A DNA stretch of 64,000 bases from contig NW_023503293.1 of assembly GCF_014529535.1 (NCBI RefSeq), positions 1,830,507 to 1,894,506 on the forward strand. The letters run 5' to 3'. Below the pieces are notes generated by a model. It saw only the letters and a list, made by a program, of their open reading frames with translations, did no database searches and was not told the origin of the DNA. Positions within the stretch are counted from its first letter, which is position 1, and every line of letters starts with the position of its first letter. The position numbers were made by a program, and so were the translations under genes. Positions 47,361 through 59,393 of this stretch are shown one piece after another. The stretch is from Bradysia coprophila. Taxonomy: Eukaryota > Arthropoda > Insecta > Diptera > Sciaridae.

Positions 47361-48687
47361 TTAATAATCACTTCTAGGAGGTTCGAAACCTGTGGGAGGA
47401 AGATATTCTCTATCACTGGGCGGTACAAATTCTTTTGGCGGCAGATACGTTCGCTCAATAATTTCCGGTTCCGGAGTGGTTATCCGGGGTTTATCATAGT
47501 GGTATCCGTCATCATTGAGAACATTTTGGCTTCCACCTCCACCATTGTTAGATACATCCGTCACTTTCACCTTCACATCATCGTTGATATGAAACGAGTC
47601 TCTTTGGTACTGGTTTACGACGTTCTTTTCGATTTCTGCCTTGGAATCGGTATCCTTATCGGTACCAGCCAGTAGATTGTTATTTTGGCCATTTGTGTTT
47701 ATAGCTTTGTTCGGCAATGTTAAACTGATGCTCGGTCGACTAACCGGTAGGGGTTTTGGTTCCGGTTTTGTAAAGTTTATTCTATTTCGTTGAAGAAAAA
47801 AAACGATTAGAATTGTTAGGAAATACATTTAGTCAGGTTATTTCACTCACTCCGGAATATCAATATCGTCTAACATTGTAATTGGATGATAGCCGAATTC
47901 GTCAGCAGTGTACCTAATGGTCAAAATTGTTCATTGCTCATCAATTGGAATTTAATTTCCATTTTTGGAGTATAATTACCTCACTCTATATCTCTTGCCA
48001 TCAGCTCCAGTATACGCATAAGATCCCATAACGACGAATGTTTTGTTATCTTTCAATTTTCCTACTTGTGCAATCGAAATTCCATTCTGTGTTTCGAAAC
48101 TATTTATAAAAATATATTGTCAAAAGTTACTAATTTCACTGTGCAACCAACGCACTTCCAGCAAAGGTTTTTCTAATGACAGCTGTCAAATGGAGTACAA
48201 TTTTGTCTGAAATTTTTTTTCACATCTTTTTACACTGCCAAAATTGGTTCGATACCCTGTTTCTCACTCATGCACTCATGCTTGAAATGCGTTGTTGCAA
48301 CATAAATAACTATCATCGACTGTTTACTCACGTGTATTTAAATTTTCCCGTTCCGTGGTTTTTATTCACTGAGTTCGTAATTTTAGCTGTTTGAACATTT
48401 CCAGTGAAATTTGAAGGTGGCTGCAAAATAAATAAATCTCGTTTTAGATACAGTTAAAAATTGACGCCTTTAGTTCGAACCGTATCATCTTGTTCATCGG
48501 GAATTTCAAGTTCTGGATCGTCTATGAAATCGTGGAACGGATCTTTTGTAGGCTTTCGCACAATTTTCCTACATAGCACGATCCCAATGAGGTACACTGT
48601 TACGATAATAATCTGAAAAATTTGAAAATAAATTTGAGCACTGTGCGAAGATATTGATTCGGTATCAGTTCGACTTAAAGTAAACAT
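47361..48687 (-). CDS. RR-type cuticular protein with long Pro-rich tail
   Basis: Minus-strand exons at 48687 to about 48466, 48420-48332, 48099-47980, 47913-47851 and 47781-47361 join in phase to about 304 aa. The chitin-binding Rebers-Riddiford domain is split over three exons. It reads GKFKYTFETQNGISIAQVGK, then GSYAYTGADGKRYRVRY and TADEFGYHP, matching the G-x-Y-x-Y-x-DG-x-Y-x-V-x-Y-x-ADE-x-GY-x-P pattern. Such secreted proteins bind chitin in the exoskeleton. A hydrophobic stretch IIIVTVYLIGIVLC suggests a signal peptide or anchor, but it begins about 25 residues in, unusual for the family. An intron may separate a short first exon from an acceptor at 48619. The donor of the first exon is weak (candidates GTCAAT or GTTCGA), so the 5' part is uncertain. 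The last exon adds about 140 residues rich in Asn, Asp and repeated YLPP motifs (TYLPPKEFVPP, EYLPPTGFEPP). Confidence 0.8.
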
Positions 48688-49154
48688 CACGGTCCCAACG
48701 AAATTTCGTAATCATGGACAGATCATAATCATGAAATGCTGCTAGTTAGGAACAACGCTTTTCCCAAATGATGTGGGAAATAAGCAACGAAGTTGTGATA
48801 TTTCAACACTAGTTAGAAAATAATTTTTACATGCGTCGAGAACCGTACTTTTCATGTTTCAAGCACTTCTTTTGACGCCCTCAGCATGTAAAATCCATTA
48901 CATAGCTCAAAATAAAAAGATGTGCGTTTTCATGTGTTTATTGACAACAAACTTCACACTAAAAATTCCTCTTTCGTCTTCTTATCCCTATTATGTAAAA
49001 TACCATTTACGCAACTCAGCATCATAATGTGCAAAATTTGCAAACTTTAGGTACCCCTGTTGCATAAATCGCTAAATCGCATAAATTTTTGAAGTGAAAA
49101 ATGAGAGTTCGTGCAGCGTCTTTCGAGCGGGGGAACCAGTCTTTTTTATTGACG
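48688..49154. other. Upstream region of the cuticular protein gene, no gene seen
   Basis: AT-rich sequence. At about 48840-48890 a block GAACCGTACTTTTCATG...CAAGCACTTCTTTTGACGCC recurs near 54655-54685. No ORF is supported. Confidence 0.45.
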
Positions 49155-49345
49155 TGTAACATGATTAACCTGCGATTAACATGATGACGAATCAGTGATT
49201 AACCAGTATTTAACCATGGAAATCGTCAAAAAACTATAATTAAACCTGAAATATGGTGGTTAATCATGGTAAATCACTGATTAACCGTGCGTATTCACAA
49301 AATCATGTTGCTGATTTACAGATTAACTGATTAACCATGTTAATC
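49155..49345. repeat. GATTAAC-rich foldback cluster
   Basis: GATTAAC, GGTTAAT and relatives occur about ten times in 190 bases, on both strands (ATCAGTGATTAACCAGT, AATCACTGATTAACCGTG, AACTGATTAACCATGTTAAT). ATGATTAACC at the left and GGTTAATCAT in the middle pair with each other. It resembles in style the CCTGA cluster in Ech1 intron 3. Confidence 0.55.
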
Positions 49346-49639
49346 CCCCTCGATGTCTTTGCACTCGATGTCATAAATTGTAAAAGTTTGTAATTACTGG
49401 AAATGTTTAATGTAATGAAATTAACTGGAAAGTTGTAAAGTAAAGCTTAAAGTAAATCAGAATCCTTACAGTCGGAGGCAGTGTAAGTGTAAATTTCAGC
49501 ATTAATTTTCTTCAGCTGATTTAGTCGTTGGAAAGATGACCATCATGGTTACACTTTTTTGGTGTTTCTGTTGTTTTTGGCTACATATGAACCGTTACAA
49601 GTTCGCTGAAGTAACCATTTTTTTAAAATAGGGATATCA

Positions 49640-50480
49640 ACTGCTCATTTGATAGGTGAATTTAAAATCCAATAAGACCCCTAAAGTACTCGCAATTACC
49701 TTTCCAACGACACCCTGCACGACTACATAGCTTTCATGTATCTGAAATTGAAAAGAACTGGTAGTTTTGGCTTTAGGGACCAAAAACTTTCAGGTCAAAA
49801 GAATCCCTCATTGCAATGCACTCCAAGGATGAGTGGTACTCTGAATAGAGTACTGAAACGGGACAGTGCATCAAACAAATTTTGGCACTAGAGACATTTT
49901 TCATAAAAAAGTACTCTATTTGGCAGCTGTCTCTCGTGAAATGCTTGAAATGCGTTGCTCATAGCCGTTCCGTAATGTTGTATATACTACACATTAATCA
50001 AAAATTTACAAACCGGCCTCAAGAAAATACTCTAAAATAGAAAAACGAAAATCAAAATATTGCAAAAAGTATCACCATCAGCCGTGAACTCTAGCTCCAG
50101 CACACTTTTTCATTAGATTATTTTTATTCATTTTTAAAGACGACTCTCAGTCTACTAAAACTAACGATCTCATATCGATACAATTGATTTATGTAATTCC
50201 GGGACATAATCCACACGGATTTTTTTTCATCGAATTTGAATTTGAGCAAACAAATTCAAGGAACGCACCTAAAGCATAAATAGAGTAATGAAATTGGATA
50301 GTGTATCGAACAAGTTTGAACACTGTAAAAAATTGGAAAAATTCTCATATAAAATAGAATTCAACTCTATTTGGCAGCTGTAGTCACTCGAATCACTTTT
50401 GCTTGAAGTGCGAACCGTATACATGTATACAATAGTGGCTACTTGTAACAGCTGACAGAGAGACATGTAGAGACTTAGTT
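49640..50480. repeat. Dispersed repeat E, two copies
   Basis: About 49840-49970 and 50275-50420 share a plan: an AATAGAGTA...AAACGGGACAGTGCATC-type start, then CTCTATTTGGCAGCTGT, then CTTGAA(A/G)TGCG. A fragment (TATCTGGCAGCTGTCACTCG...GCTTGAAGTACGTTGC) is at about 54780-54830. The inner pair ATAGAGTA/TACTCTAT makes each copy partly self-complementary. 49660-49780 is a copy of the 38.2-38.6 kb repeat. Confidence 0.55.
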
Positions 50481-50572
50481 TTGGATTGCCTAATGAAAAC
50501 ATAACAAAATAAATAGAAAAATATCAAACATTTCCCCATATGAAATTATTACAATGCATAACAAGGGTGGGT

Positions 50573-50969
50573 TGTAATGCACTGCAAAGGCAAACAAAGC
50601 AATAAAAAAAGCTTAGGGCAATTCTCACTTACCAAAAAGGGGAAATTTTATGACTGTCTTACAAAAAATTAAGTAATTGAATGTACATTCGCAGACAGTA
50701 AAAGCAATTTACAAATGCAAACGGCGATAAAGAATAAAAGTAATAGTAATTGTGCATCTTGTGCAATTTACAACTGGGATAAATACAGGATTCGGGAACA
50801 GAGAACAAAGTCAGTTATTCCGTGGGTCTGGTCAGTGCAAAATCTTAGTATCGTGGAAGTTCTGTGGAAGTCTTTTAATAAACTTGGTTAATTTGTATCT
50901 TAGTGAAGTTAGTAATTGTTAGATGGAACTAATATTGTAATTGTGGGAAACATTCCAATAAATGTTACA
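50573..50969 (+). mobile_element. Possible solo LTR (397 bp)
   Basis: It starts TGTAATGC and ends ATGTTACA, the TG...CA form with a 5-base TGTAA/TTACA inverted end typical of LTRs. Inside are a TATA-like GGATAAATACAGG, a start-region-like TCAGTTATTCCG about 30-40 bases later, and AATAAA about 100 bases beyond that (50877-50882). No flanking target duplication was found, and there is no second LTR or pol gene, so the boundaries are a judgement. Confidence 0.35.
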
Positions 50970-52354
50970 ACTTTGATCTTAAAAGTTATGCGAGAAAATA
51001 CCTTCACGCCTACCTTGGTAGATAAATAACTAATGCTAATAAAAATATTGTATCCATATCTGTAAGTATTCTTCTACCTATATTACCATTTTGTTTTGAG
51101 CTAGCAAATTTCATGAATTCGTAATTAACTCAACTATATTGATTTACCGGTGAAAAAAACATTATTGGTTCTCAAACCATAAATTATGTGAATTGAAGAG
51201 ATTATCCGAGTCAGATCTTCAGGAACGGTTAGTTTCTAAATTATTAAGCAGAATGTTTTGGGTATCCCACACGCCGGAAATTTCAGACGCGCGATGACAC
51301 GGTTCGTTTATGGTTATTTTTTTTTTGAACATATCGAGCGCACACTTTTTTTCTGTCGAATATATGGGAAATTAAAATCATAGTCGGAACAGCAAAACGT
51401 CATCGTCAAGTTCAAGAATAATCACCTTTTTTCTCTCTCTATATAACAATTCTGTTTTATGTGATTTTGTGATCTGTTGGTGAATGGAACTCGTCGAATA
51501 AATTTGAAATCTTTTGTGATGATGATGGTGATGGCGATATTATTGATTTTATATTAAAGTTATTATCGATTTTTTCAATTCAAGGATTTCTTTTTCTGCT
51601 GCTTATCAAAGAAATTCTCATAAATTAAAGAGTTATTGTGGCGAGCAAGTCATGCATGATTCAGTAGTCGGAAGTACATTTTGCTAATTTAAAGAACAAA
51701 TACAACTTTTTTTTTGAAAGTTTCTACTTCCGACACTTAAAGATGTTTCAAAACTGAAACGGAACTCAATTTCATGACATTAGAACAATTTATTAAATTC
51801 AGATACAACTCAACCCGAGTTTACATGACAAGGGATAAAATGTTTAGTTTTCGGCTTCGCCTCGGATCAACAATCACACGGAAACGTGACATATAATATA
51901 GTAATATAATAAGCCATTTTCGACCCTAGGGCAATCAAAGGCATGTAAAATAATGTATTTGAAGTCTATCGAATGTATGGGATGATTTGACGAATAATAT
52001 AAGCTTAAAAGTAAGTAGCCACGCCACAGTTGCACAGTTGCATCACTCAAATATACGACTTTATGAAAGCTTTTTTTTTAAGAATTAATTATCATTCCAT
52101 AGAGTGTGAGGTATCCAATGGGGATTCTAGACGAGGTATTTCATTGTCCTTACATTCTATGTGTCTTTACGCTCTATTTTAAATATTTGTAAAAAAAACC
52201 TGGTAAAATTTGGACAAATCTGTCTAATTTTGGCAAATTCATAAATTACGTACGCTTTTTCAGTACAGTCAATTTTCAATATGAATTTGCTTCAGCCACA
52301 GCACTGCTACTGGCATGAACACTGAATTGGCAAGTGTCAAATTTGGAGTCTTAA
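50970..52354. other. Intergenic sequence with one repeat copy
   Basis: About 51825-51945 holds TCGGCTTCGCCTCGGATCAA and following words shared with 10.9 and 31.0 kb. The remainder has no supported gene. Confidence 0.45.
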
Positions 52355-52510
52355 GTGATACGAGCTACCGCTTAGGATTTTTTGTATTGTATGTTTTAAT
52401 TCATATAACGAAAATAAGTCATATAGCAGAAACGCAGTGCCTACTGCGATTTCATCAGCCTCCGAATATTTTCTATGTTTGTGCTAGTAGCAGTGCTGTG
52501 CTTCAGCTGT
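52355..52510 (+). repeat. Dispersed repeat C, copy 2
   Basis: It matches 40625-40775 in order and orientation, including CGAGCTACCGCTTAGGATT, ACGCAGTGCCTACTGCGATT and TCATCAGCCTCCGAATATTT. Non-coding. Confidence 0.65.
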
Positions 52511-52726
52511 TTTCCAGCTAATCCACACAAACAATCAAAACTGTTTATATACGTCTTTATACACTGCCTCTGACTGTACTGTCATAAAAATTAAATCTGA
52601 AATAAATCGAGAAATATGTGGCCTGCGAAGTTAACACTATGTTCTACCCCTCTTAGGGATTCAGTTTTTTGACAACACTAAAAAAGAGTTACGAAATTTA
52701 TGAATGATACAGTCGAAGAAATGTAG

Positions 52727-52861
52727 ATTTCGGGATTTTAAGAGACATCATCGTTTTCATCGCTTTTCTGCATTCTCTCATTTCGCATGTTATTTCAAAT
52801 GGCAATTGAGAGAATTAGAGAAATGATGATATCTCTAAAAAAAACCGAAATTTATATTTCC
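52727..52861. repeat. Foldback sequence with interrupted arms
   Basis: GATTTCGGGATTTTAAGAGA + CATCATCGTT on the left pairs imperfectly with GATGATATCTCTAAAAAAAA + CCGAAATTTATATTT on the right. GAGAGAATTAGAGAAATGA and CATTCTCTCATTTCG form the inner part. It is probably a short decayed element. Confidence 0.5.
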
Positions 52862-54904
52862 CATACTGTACTTCACCTCACTGCGATACACCAGAGTGAA
52901 GTTGTTTCATAAAAAAATAGAGCGCGAAGAATGAAAAAAAATGTGGCTTCTCTACAGGTCGATGTTTCCTGTAGCACTAGATACCTAAGGGGAGTATGCA
53001 TAATTTTCATAAAACAGGAACTATTCGCATATAAATATACAGTAGCATCCGCACTATTCATTCTATTTAAATAATATAACCAGACCCTCTAAAATTTGAG
53101 TTACGGTCTGTCTATCTGATAAGTATACTTGAGTCTATACACTATATCTACACCATCAAATTGAAACCCACAAAAAATCTGTTCGTGCAACTTTAGAACT
53201 TTCTCGTTGTGATTAAGCTCAATATATTTTTTACAAATCTCATTTTTTCATCTTTTAAAATTCAATTCTTATATGCCATATTCCAACTGAAAAACTAATA
53301 ATAATTTATGATAAATTATGCAATTAAGATCCTAACTGTTATTTACTTATTTCGCTTTTTTATCTCATTGACACCATCATTTAACTCATTCATCCATGTG
53401 ATGAGACACGAAAACGATTCAACAAGAGGTTTTTTTTTGTGTTGTTAATTCGAATTGAGAGCTCTGTGTGTCCGAAATATCGAATTTCAGTAAATGGCTT
53501 AGCTATTCTGAGTGAATTTTAATTTCATTGTTGAAATTTATTTCAATATCTACAATGAGCGAAAATCGATATTCATGGATTATCAACGATATTAGCGCGT
53601 ATAATTTACATGATTTATTTTGTATTTCAATAGAGAGATAAAAAAAGGTTCGTCGTTTTGGTAAATTTTTGTATTTTTCAATCAATAAAAAAGTACTTTC
53701 TACCCATCGTTCTAAACTGCTAACCATTAATTACCATAATGAAGCAGAAATTAATTTTAATGAATTGTTAATTGGTATTATGGCTAAGAATATTTTTTAC
53801 GTTCAGCTTATATTCCAAACAGAAATTTGATTCGAAAAAGAGCCGATTTGTCGCCGGTTCTTCGGTGGAGGTATAAAGATTAATTAAGTCGTAAAGTCCA
53901 TGTCAATTAGTTGAGACAGAAGAATATTGAATATTTGCTTGCCTTCTAGTTTTAATGATATTAACTCGTAATCAAGACTTCAATCAACTAACTGCACTTT
54001 GGTGTTTTAATCCAAAACTTAGAACACTTAGAATATGTTCTTTTTGCAATAAATAGTTGTCTTCTGATAGAGTAATCGTATTTTCGTGTTCATCGATTCA
54101 TCATCCTCGTTAGCAATAAATGATAAGCGACACGTTCAAACTTTCGGTAGTGGACCAATCGATTCGAGCAAAATAGTTTTTTTTATTGGCGTTGGGATAA
54201 TAATTCAATGTAGTTGATCCTAATATCAGCGGATAACTCCAACAAAAATCTCCGCGATTCTTTAGAGCTAAGCTTCTCGTTCATTTGTTCAACGAGGGAA
54301 GAAAAATTGGAAATTGCATTTTAATTGATGTTACCCGACAAAATGCAATTTCCAACGTTTTTCACAACAAAGTCTTCCAAAGTTTCAGCGGAAGGGAGAA
54401 AATGACTAATATCTCGTGTGCGTTGTGAAAACTCATTTTTTGAGACCCTTGTGGTCGAAAAACTGATGGAGTAATGGATTTTCGTCAAATACACCGACTT
54501 AGTGAAAGAATTTTTGTTTCGGAAAACTAGTTGTTTAAGGTATGTACCCGATGGAGGGCAAAGGGCAACATAATTTGAAAACCGTCGAAACCGTTGTCAA
54601 AAATTTTACAGAATCAATAAATAGAAAATTTTTACCAGCTACTTACGTCGGAAACCGTACTTTCAAGCACTTCTTTTGACGCCCCCTTATCATGTAATTT
54701 TTAATTATGTAAGAACTGTTATTTACAAAGTATAATCTTTTCAAATATTGTATCAACGCACTTCAAGCATGAGTGCTACACTATCTGGCAGCTGTCACTC
54801 GAAGCATTGTTGCTTGAAGTACGTTGCTTGTATTGATGCCGTGGGTCCAAATTGATAAGTACGCAACTTTGAATTTGTCCCTTTCACGTTATCGACGCAG
54901 TAGG
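52862..54904. other. Intergenic sequence, no gene seen
   Basis: AT-rich sequence with short unsupported frames. An inverted pair AAATTGGAAATTGCATTTTA / AAAATGCAATTTCCAACG lies at about 54304-54358 as a small stem-loop. Confidence 0.45.
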
Positions 54905-54924
54905 TTAGAATTTGAATTTTAAGT

Positions 54925-55367
54925 TAGAGGTGAGTGGGCTGCCCATAAAAGTGGGCTGCCCACGGGACATGGGCATGGGCATTTTTCAATTTCGTGGTCA
55001 TAGGGCGCAGAATGGGCACTTTTCAAAAATGTGTGAGCCCACAAACTTAAGTCTTAAGTGTAGTCAAGATTTTCCGTACGATGTAATATTCATCAAGAAA
55101 TTTTAAAACGGCTTTCGCACATAAAATCGTGTTTCCAACTCATCAATTTACTAGAATTTTGCACGAACGATGTGCTGTCAACCTCAGTTTCGCCTCAGAT
55201 TGACAATTTTCAAATTTTTTGCGAAAATTTCCGATGTGGGCATGGGCTGGGCAGTGGGCATGCTTTATAAAATTCTTGGGCATTGGCTGCGCCGTGGACA
55301 TGTTTTTTTAAATTATTGGGCTTTGGGCAGGGCGGGCATAAAAATTAGGTATGCCCACTCACCTCTA
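54925..55367. mobile_element. Non-autonomous hAT-type element with 8-bp target duplication
   Basis: The left end TAGAGGTGAGTGGGC (54925-54939) and the right end GCCCACTCACCTCTA (55353-55367) are perfect 15-base inverted repeats. Both are flanked by TTTTAAGT (54917-54924 and 55368-55375). An 8-bp duplication with TAGAGGTG-like termini is the signature of the hAT superfamily. The 443-bp interior is unusually rich in GGGC/GCCC words (TGGGCATGGGC, GGGCTGGGCAGTGGGC) for this AT-rich region. It encodes no transposase, so it depended on one supplied elsewhere. The uninterrupted target is visible at 42361-42384 on the other strand. Confidence 0.9.
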
Positions 55368-55375
55368 TTTTAAGT

Positions 55376-55510
55376 GAACGAGTGGGTGAACAAATGAATC
55401 GAAAAACAAATATCAACGTTTCCCTATAACATATAAGAATGGGGCGATTTAACGCTACGTTACACTTTCCATTTTCAATTTTTAGCGCACTTACTGCGTG
55501 AATTAGAGAT
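55376..55510 (+). repeat. Dispersed repeat D, right part of the interrupted copy
   Basis: GAACGAGTGGGTGAACAAAT, GGGGCGATTTAACGCTACGT and AGCGCACTTACTGCGTGAAT match 42275-42420 in reverse. The left part of the same copy is at about 54885-54924, on the other side of the hAT element. Confidence 0.65.
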
Positions 55511-57115
55511 TGAAAAGGTAGCCACAATGTAATAGTTCAGATTCACAAAAATTTGGTTTCCGAAAGGATATATCTTAGTAACATTCCAAATCTCACTAGA
55601 TACTATGTACTGCTGTAATTTTGTTGATTTTTCATTACATAAATTAGTAATACGTAAAGAATGGAGATTGGCAAAATAAAGTTACGCTAAATTGCAAACG
55701 TCTATTAACAAATCGTTTTGTTATTGAAACATATAACACTTTTGCATCAAGATCACAAAAACGTTTTGATACATCACAACAATGGAACAAGAGAGTTTGA
55801 GGTGTTAAAAATAAATTATTAATCTATTGGACCGTGACTAATTTAATGTAATTAGGAATATTAATTATCACAAACTCAAAAATTTTTGACTCACAATTTT
55901 CATATTCATGATGCCAATTTGGTTTAAAAATCAACGCGATAAAAATCAATTAATCGTCTTCTAACGATAACTATCACAACAGAACACTGTGATTTATTGG
56001 AATGATCGTTAATTACTATTTTCAAATGTTAGAATAATTTTTGAATATTTTCTATTTATATGAATATCCCTTCTTATGGTCAAAGCTTTTTTATTTAAAC
56101 GAAAAAATATTGTCTTCTCCCACCATCTCAGCATCTACGTGCTGATGCCAAGAAGTTTTGAATTTGCCATAGTGTTTTTTCCGCAAATTTTGTGTTAAAT
56201 TATTGACGCACTGTGCTTGTTATAATTTGCTTGATATGATGTTGCATCGACACAAAAAAAAACTATCCCACATAACGACCCATACACTCAAAATAAAAGC
56301 TTCAAAATTATGCATACTCAACACTAACTAATGTCGAATGTCGAAGGCTGAATATCGCTTTGATTTTCTATACACATCACACTGTCCATAGCTTATAACT
56401 ATTAACACATAACAACACACTAAATTACCTTTCCATCCGATTTGTCTCAGAAATATTTATGCAGCGGATGCGAATGATACAGAATAATTTAGTCAAATTT
56501 GTCTATCAAACGCATATATTGTAATTTCTCACGGAGTCTTCTGGTTTTTAATATAATCGTTACAAATGATATGACATGATAGTTCAAATCATTAGTTTTG
56601 AATGTTTGATCATTCACCTTACAAGAATTGAATTTTGATTAGATTGTCGTGTATTATTTGCCGTGTAAAGATTTGTGTCTCATTATGTCTATATATAATA
56701 TGGGTTGATAGGTCTTTTGTTATTGATGTTTGCATTAATTGAATTTTACTTTCCTATTGCTTTTTCCACGATAAATGTCTTTCCCATGCTTTTTATATAG
56801 AAACAGTGACACATATCCTGAAAATATTTGAGAGATGGGTTTCGATCTTTTTTTATCGAAATGTCCAACCTTTTTCGGTTTCCCCTTTAATAATATTATC
56901 GAAAATATCGAAAAGAATACATTTCGTTACGGAAAAAGAGTACAATTATATTCTTGGCATAAAAAGGATACAAAAGGGTACTGTAACTTGAACCAGGCCC
57001 ACGAGGTCTAAAATAATTTAATGTTTCTTTAATAGATTTAGAGTATTGAAAAACAGACTTTGTCTTGAAAGGTATCGGGGAATCTGGCACACGGTGCCAA
57101 AAGAACGCACTTTTA
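55511..57115. other. Intergenic sequence, no gene seen
   Basis: Very AT-rich with only short unsupported frames and no clear repeats. The segment GGAATCTGGCACACGGTGCC near 57080 resembles the edge of the repeat family seen at 815 and 46303. Confidence 0.45.
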
Positions 57116-57250
57116 AACTACGTAAAAGGTGAACTCTCACACGCAAGTTTATTGCTGTAAATGCTTTTTAGCCATGTCATCGACTTAATGACTCCTTTTA
57201 CAAAATTTTGGTATCGAAAAATCGTGTGCGAGTTCACCTTTTACGTAGTT
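57116..57250. repeat. Short TIR/foldback element, 28-bp arms
   Basis: AACTACGTAAAAGGTGAACT + CTCACACG (57116-57143) is the reverse complement of 57223-57250 with one mismatch. The inner 79 bases are unique. It could be a miniature element about 135 bp long. No target duplication is clear. Confidence 0.7.
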
Positions 57251-57480
57251 GAATAGCTGTGGGACTGAAATTTTAGGAACTAACATGCTGCCACCTCAAT
57301 AGTACCAAAATTCTAAAAAGAAGCCCAAAAAAACCCTCAAAAATCGTTCAAAATCCTAAAGTTCTTGAACTGGGAAGATGGTGTAACATGAGGAGTTGTG
57401 ACCTTTGGGAACCAACATACAACTTCAATAATTCCAGAAGCTGAAAAGATTAAATATATCTTGGTTTCTTATTCTGTTAC
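57251..57480 (-). repeat. Dispersed repeat, copy 3 (opposite strand to 815 and 46303)
   Basis: On the minus strand it contains blocks like CCATCTTCCCAGTTCAAGAA, GGATTTTGAACG and TTTTTTTGGGCTTC, the same vocabulary and order as copies 1 and 2. It is shorter and more diverged. Confidence 0.5.
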
Positions 57481-58689
57481 TGTTGGAATATCCAGAGGTA
57501 GCAGCTTGATTGAACGAAAGAATTAGAGTTCAATCTGAATAGCTTTTATTGCAAACAAATAATTTAGTGACTTGATGTGACGAAAGGCTTTTATCGAATG
57601 AATATTTTCCAGAATGAATTTTGACCGATTACTTGATTGAATACTTCAACAGTTACCTGCAAAAATCATCACCTTTATCATTTAACGTCCTTAAACACGT
57701 CCTTAAACGGAGATGACGGAGATTATGTAATGGACTACTGGACTACACATTGTAGGGTGTTCAACAAATATCAACAAATAAACAACAATAAATAATAGAT
57801 TGAAAGCAACACTCAAAACAATCGCATGTGGATTCAAGTGAAAGTCAATATTTTCCTCAGATTCTGAATATGTGACTCACCCAGATACGGCGGAAACTAA
57901 TAAAATTTTATATGACCGGTCAAAATGGGTTGATTGCATTATTCTGCAAGAAAGAGGAAATGCGGAAAATAACAGGATGCAAAATAAGTTGCAAAGTAAT
58001 AAAAAAATAAAAGTCACCAATGGACGTGACAATAAATACGGGAACGCCCAGTTTTTTTTCGGGTTGGCGTAGAGTTGGGACACTATACGGTCGTGCATCC
58101 TTTTAAATTATTTTGATGTGCATTGTCGTGACAAAAAAAATAGTTTTAATCATTTAAGATTTATCCAAATTTAGTGTATGACTTAAAGGAAAATTAAGGG
58201 TATTCCAAGTATCGAGTTTATATTCGAGTATTTTAAATATATATCGCGTATATTTTGAATCAAGGAATTCTATTAAATATAGCCAGCCTGATTTAGAAAT
58301 TTTTTGTTTTTTGACGACGGGATATGATTGGGGGAGGGGGGCGAAACTTTCCGAACTACATCTTTTTCTTGGGTGTTTTGTTCCGATAGGTAACGGTAAA
58401 AACCGGTTATAGTGTAAAACTTAAAATTGAAATATCTCCGTCAAAACTGAATATTTTTTCATGGTTAGACCAGAATATGAAAGGTCGACTCAATATCTAT
58501 AATAGAAGGTAGAGCAACTTTTTCTTGGAAATGGAAAATTCTCTGAAAAGATCACCGGAAAACCCGCTAAGTTTGAGCTCAATTTCCCTGGTCATTTCTA
58601 AATCAAATTTGACGTTAGGGTTCGCGTTGGATAGCTGGTGACTAGTACTGTCAGATCTAGCCGGCCGAGCTTGTACGTATAAGTGGAAC
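57481..58689. other. Intergenic sequence, no gene seen
   Basis: No supported ORF. A lysine- and asparagine-rich 66-codon frame at 57872-58072 has no recognisable family features. Confidence 0.45.
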
Positions 58690-59060
58690 GTGCGATGTAT
58701 CGATGAGATGTACCACTCCTTCCCACATACATTTTTAGACCCGTACGAAGTACTGGGGTCTTATAGGTTTACGCATACGTTTGTAACACGTCGAATTGGA
58801 CTCCCTGAGTAAGGGGAAACCTATTGTGGTTGTCTAGAGATGCCAAATCCGCGAAAAAAAAATGTCCGTCTGTCTGTCTGCACGATAACTTGAGTAAAAC
58901 GCATCCGATTTTGAAAATTCTTTTTTTTCCCGTTTGGTAATGTCAAAAGACAGGCTAAGTTCGAAGATGAGTGATTTTGGATCGACCCCTCCCGAGCTGT
59001 GGCCCAATAAGTGCTTTACGGTTTTTCGAAGATATCTCCGGACATTTAAACGTTAAACTT
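58690..59060 (+). repeat. Dispersed repeat with GATAACTTGAGTAAAACGCATCCGA
   Basis: It contains TGTCCGTCTGTCTGTCTGCA then CGATAACTTGAGTAAAACGC and TCCGATTTTGAAAATTC, followed by 'CTAAGTTCGAAGATGAGTGA'. Related words occur at 21220-21420 (GATAACTTGAGTAATTTTTA, CCCGATTTTCAA). It is a dispersed non-coding repeat of a kind common in insect genomes. Class unknown. Confidence 0.5.
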
Positions 59061-59393
59061 GTTCTATTTTTTTTTTATGAAATTATGTTCTCCGGAGCGT
59101 GAGCTAGGTCTCTTGGAGTGAGCTCTTATCTGGCTACTCGGAAGTACAGTGAACGTGGTGTATTTTGACAATATCTCGAGTAAATTTTGACCGAATTTCA
59201 TGAATTTTTTTTTGTTTGAAAGGTATTAACGAATGTAAAGCGTCGGTACTATTTCCGGTCTCCTAACAAAATGGCTGCCGGCGACCATATTGGATTTTAG
59301 TAAAATAGAAATATCTTGGGAAAAATGATACTTAGAGAGTTTCTGTTAACATGGAAATAATTTGTTATGTGTGTGGGGTTTCAGGGATTCCAT

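Noticed and set aside
47283-47675. 130-codon plus-strand frame
   Set aside because: It is antisense to the last exon of the cuticular protein gene, whose splice phase and RR domain are coherent.
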